From positions 1,736,001 to 1,800,000 of the forward strand of contig UGUC01000002.1 in NCBI GenBank assembly GCA_900455155.1: DNA of 64,000 nt, written 5' to 3'. This DNA comes from Providencia stuartii (GTDB taxonomy: Bacteria; Pseudomonadota; Gammaproteobacteria; Enterobacterales; Enterobacteriaceae). A model generated the notes under the pieces. The model searched no databases. It was given only the letters and a program-made list of their open reading frames with translations, and was not told the DNA's origin. Made by a program: the position numbers and the translations under genes. The first letter of the stretch is position 1. Every line of letters starts with the position of its first letter. Positions 61,604 through 64,000 of this stretch are shown piece by piece.

Positions 61604-62047
61604 TTACTGCGGATGACGATTGCTGATTTTAATAACTTCACTAGGACCTTTAACTGCGCGACGTGAACGGACAGGAGTCCAATCCAATGCACCAACGCGA
61701 ACCAGATAAAACAGTCCAGCCAACAATACCAAAATGAAAATTGCTGCTTCGATAAAGCCTAACCAACCGACTTCACGGACGGCTACAGCCCATGCAAACA
61801 GGAACATGGCTTCCACATCGAAGACAACGAAGAACATGGCAACCAAGTAGAATTTCGCCGACATCCGAAGACGGGCACTCCCTACTGAATCAATACCTGA
61901 TTCATAAGGTACGTGTTTTGTTCTGGCTTTGGCACGGCTGCCGAGGAAATGACCAGCGACCAACATAAACGAACAAAGGGCGATGGCGCCGACAAAGAAT
62001 ATCGCAAAGGCCCAGTTATGGGCTAACGCTAGGATAGATTCAGACAT
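61604..62047 (-). CDS. nuoA: NADH-quinone oxidoreductase subunit A
   Basis: A 147-residue membrane subunit with three helices. [26 protein letters not shown] features form the conserved first loop; [13 protein letters not shown] is helix 2. It is the first gene of nuoA-N. Confidence 0.97.
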   Translation of the reverse strand: MSESILALAHNWAFAIFFVGAIALCSFMLVAGHFLGSRAKARTKHVPYESGIDSVGSARLRMSAKFYLVAMFFVVFDVEAMFLFAWAVAVREVGWLGFIEAAIFILVLLAGLFYLVRVGALDWTPVRSRRAVKGPSEVIKISNRHPQ

Positions 62048-62720
62048 ACTCGTTGCTTACTCATTACACATGGTGCGTGAATCTGCTCTTAACGGCAGTA
62101 TTACACCATAATTGCCCAGTTAACCGAGAAGAAAGACCAAAAATCATCACCAAACATAAAAAAGCAGTCTGAAGACCGTGTTTGGTTTGTCCTCTCTCCG
62201 ACTATTTATTTTGCTCAACTTAAGCAAAATAACCCGTACTTGCTACAATTCGTTGACCTACCAAAAACAAGATTGCAACAAAAAGTACTCAAAATCAGCT
62301 AAAACGTGTCAGTGTGTAAATACACACAATAAACGCAATGACTAGTCTAACTGATTATTCGCTTTTACTACACTATTATCTCAGGAAAAACCTGTCTTAC
62401 CAGATGAAAACTTGCTCTTTTTATTTGATCTAGCGCACAGTTTTATTGAAAATTTGCTCATACTGTTTACAGAATATTCAAATTTAGTCTAAGTCACATT
62501 AACTGTTTTTTATTCACTAAATCAAGTAACTGTCTGACTAAGCAGTCCTATTTTATCAATTCAGCAAAATATGATTGTTAACAAGATAACAATTTTGTAA
62601 CTAAAAAATGAAATTCATGTTCTGCCATCTACATCACAATTATTTCACGTAATATTATTTTAAACCATACTTATTAAGTGGTTACTTTGTCCTTTTTTGC
62701 CCCGTTTTGCTCAAAAAAAA
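62048..62720. promoter_or_regulatory. nuo operon upstream region
   Basis: About 670 bp without a gene between lrhA and nuoA. In E. coli this region holds several promoters and ArcA, NarL, Fnr and IHF sites. It is AT-rich; I could not place a convincing promoter or operator by eye. Confidence 0.5.
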
Positions 62721-62741
62721 AACCGCGAAGTTATCGCGGTT
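62721..62741 (-). terminator. lrhA terminator
   Basis: AACCGCGA-N5-TCGCGGTT, with a long T-run on the minus strand, 55 bases after the lrhA stop. Confidence 0.88.
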
Positions 62742-62795
62742 TTTTCCATTGAGTTTGTACTAATCAATTAATAATCATCAAATAATTATTGATGC

Positions 62796-63725
62796 TTAAA
62801 ATGACCCTTCACTTTCGTTAACAATGACATCGTCACTGGTAGGTGCAACAGCATAAGGGATCTTTTTGTTTTCAATTGCACTAAATACTGTTAACACTGA
62901 ATCCTTTTGTTCATCAGCATTTTTATACAGCCAATATTGGATATCAGGCAAACGAGGCAGACCATCCGTTTCATTTAAAATGCGCAGATCCGCATTTTGC
63001 ATTTCCATCGGTCGCGCTGTCACGCCGACTTCTGCATTTACAGCCGCTCTGACAGCAGGAAGTGATGCTGCTTCATACGCAATATGCCATGCAAGCCCCG
63101 CATTATCTAAAGCATCAGTACTCAGTTTGCGGTATGGGTTTGTTTCATCCATAACTACTAATGGAATCGGCTCATTAGCGCGCAACTGGAAATCAGGGGC
63201 ACTGTGCCATAACACCGGTACTGTTCTTAATGCTGTTTTTGGATGATGGCTAATACGCGCCGTCGTCAAAGCTAAATCAATCTCATGATTATCTAGCATC
63301 GACTCAATAAATTGTGCGCGTTTGATCCTGACTTCAACAGCAAGACGCGGGAAAATAGACGCAATACGGTTGAGTAAAAATGGGAGTAAGATATCAACCG
63401 TATCATCGGATGCACCTATTCTCAATTCACCTTCAGCGTCGTTATAAGTCAATGATGCTGTTGCGTCATCATTTGCACGCAAAATTTGTCTTGCGTAGCC
63501 GAGTAATTGTAAACCATGTGCGGTGAGTAATTTATTCCTCCCGTGGCGAGCAAATAACTCACGACCGACTAATTGTTCTAAGCGTTGCATTTGCTGACTG
63601 ACAGCAGACTGGGTTCGACATACTGCAGCAGCAGCGGCAGCAAATGTATTTAGATCGGCAACTGCGACAAATGTCCTCAGTAGGTCCAGATCAAGGTTCA
63701 TTATTGGACGATTGGAATTTATCAT
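62796..63725 (-). CDS. lrhA: LysR-type regulator LrhA/HexA
   Basis: A 309-residue LysR-type regulator. N-terminal winged helix-turn-helix: L-D-L-L-R-T-F-V-A-V-A-D-L-N-T-F-A-A-A-A, then R-T-Q-S-A-V-S-Q-Q-M-Q-R-L-E. The C-terminal effector domain follows. The start is MINSNRPIMNLDLDLLRTF or the internal Met9. The sequence and its place upstream of nuo identify it as LrhA, a repressor of flhDC and regulator of virulence traits (called HexA in related species). 63726-64000 upstream shows no gene. Confidence 0.92.
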   Translation of the reverse strand: MINSNRPIMNLDLDLLRTFVAVADLNTFAAAAAAVCRTQSAVSQQMQRLEQLVGRELFARHGRNKLLTAHGLQLLGYARQILRANDDATASLTYNDAEGELRIGASDDTVDILLPFLLNRIASIFPRLAVEVRIKRAQFIESMLDNHEIDLALTTARISHHPKTALRTVPVLWHSAPDFQLRANEPIPLVVMDETNPYRKLSTDALDNAGLAWHIAYEAASLPAVRAAVNAEVGVTARPMEMQNADLRILNETDGLPRLPDIQYWLYKNADEQKDSVLTVFSAIENKKIPYAVAPTSDDVIVNESEGSF

Positions 63726-64000
63726 CTTTAATTCTCTTATATAATTTTATGTTACCTGGTGTTCCTGCTCTCCTCCTTGAGATCAGCTTGTTTAATTACT
63801 GAAATAACTTGCTTGATGCTTATCTAATCCTTAGACTCACATTTATTACACTTTATCCGAGTGGGACAATCTTAAAATGAACGTTCCACCGAACGACAAA
63901 GAAGCATGTTAACCAATCGATTTAATTTAAATCGTAAAAACAACCTTCTTATTTGCCGTCCTCTAAATACTAACATATTTAATGTAATTGCAATTATTTT

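Noticed and set aside
47055..62047. Many plus-strand reading frames antisense to the nuo genes
   Set aside because: They lie inside well-conserved coding regions, lack ribosome-binding sites and have no recognisable product; they are shadows of the coding frame.

Overview
The window is a stretch of a low-GC enterobacterial chromosome, most likely Providencia or a close relative in the Morganellaceae. The reasons are the Enterobacterales-type gene blocks (rcsDB/rcsC-gyrA-ubiG-nrdAB-yfaE, menFDHBCE, the 13-gene nuo operon with fused nuoCD, and lrhA), an AT-rich background, a Proteus-type catalase with Met before the catalytic His, and a Xax/Yax-type binary toxin. The species cannot be fixed from sequence alone.

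Region 1 (1-9417) is a phage-tail module. On the minus strand, from high to low coordinates, it has a Q-type late antiterminator, an array of five ~153-bp repeats that each carry a terminator, a lysis cassette (holin, M15 endolysin, Rz/Rz1-like spanins), then neck terminator, contractile sheath (DUF3383), tube (DUF3277), tail assembly chaperone with a candidate -1 frameshift site, tape measure, Dit-like hub and baseplate plug, running off the left edge. A LexA-like S24 repressor is divergent to Q. No terminase, portal or capsid gene lies between lysis and tail genes. That layout suggests an R-type tailocin (phage-tail bacteriocin) or a head-less prophage.

Region 2 (9418-16711) is accessory DNA: an unknown protein plus an ANR-family regulator, two related four-helix membrane proteins, a run of small exported proteins and lipoproteins on the minus strand, an IS3-family remnant, fragments of phage regulatory genes, and the C-terminus of a tyrosine integrase ending beside a tRNA-Ser/tRNA-Thr pair (16770-16938). 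This looks like an old integration site.

Region 3 (17155-47030) is core genome. It holds the Rcs phosphorelay, gyrA, ubiG, class Ia ribonucleotide reductase with its ferredoxin, dcuB, tyrP behind two TyrR boxes, yfaZ, a monofunctional catalase, and the whole menaquinone operon. A two-gene alpha-xenorhabdolysin-type pore-forming toxin follows (44778-47001), preceded by an 800-bp AT-rich leader and a 40-residue membrane peptide. Region 4 (47055-64000) is respiratory complex I (nuoA-N) and the upstream regulator lrhA. Menaquinone synthesis, DcuB and complex I together serve anaerobic fumarate respiration.

Many genes that should be intact (rcsD, rcsB, nrdA, nrdB, nuoL, nuoH, nuoF, and several phage genes) carry single-base frameshifts. 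Those I could resolve in core genes are +1 insertions, mostly next to short homopolymers. Because essential or core genes are hit, I read most of them as sequencing errors, and I give reconstructed gene extents.
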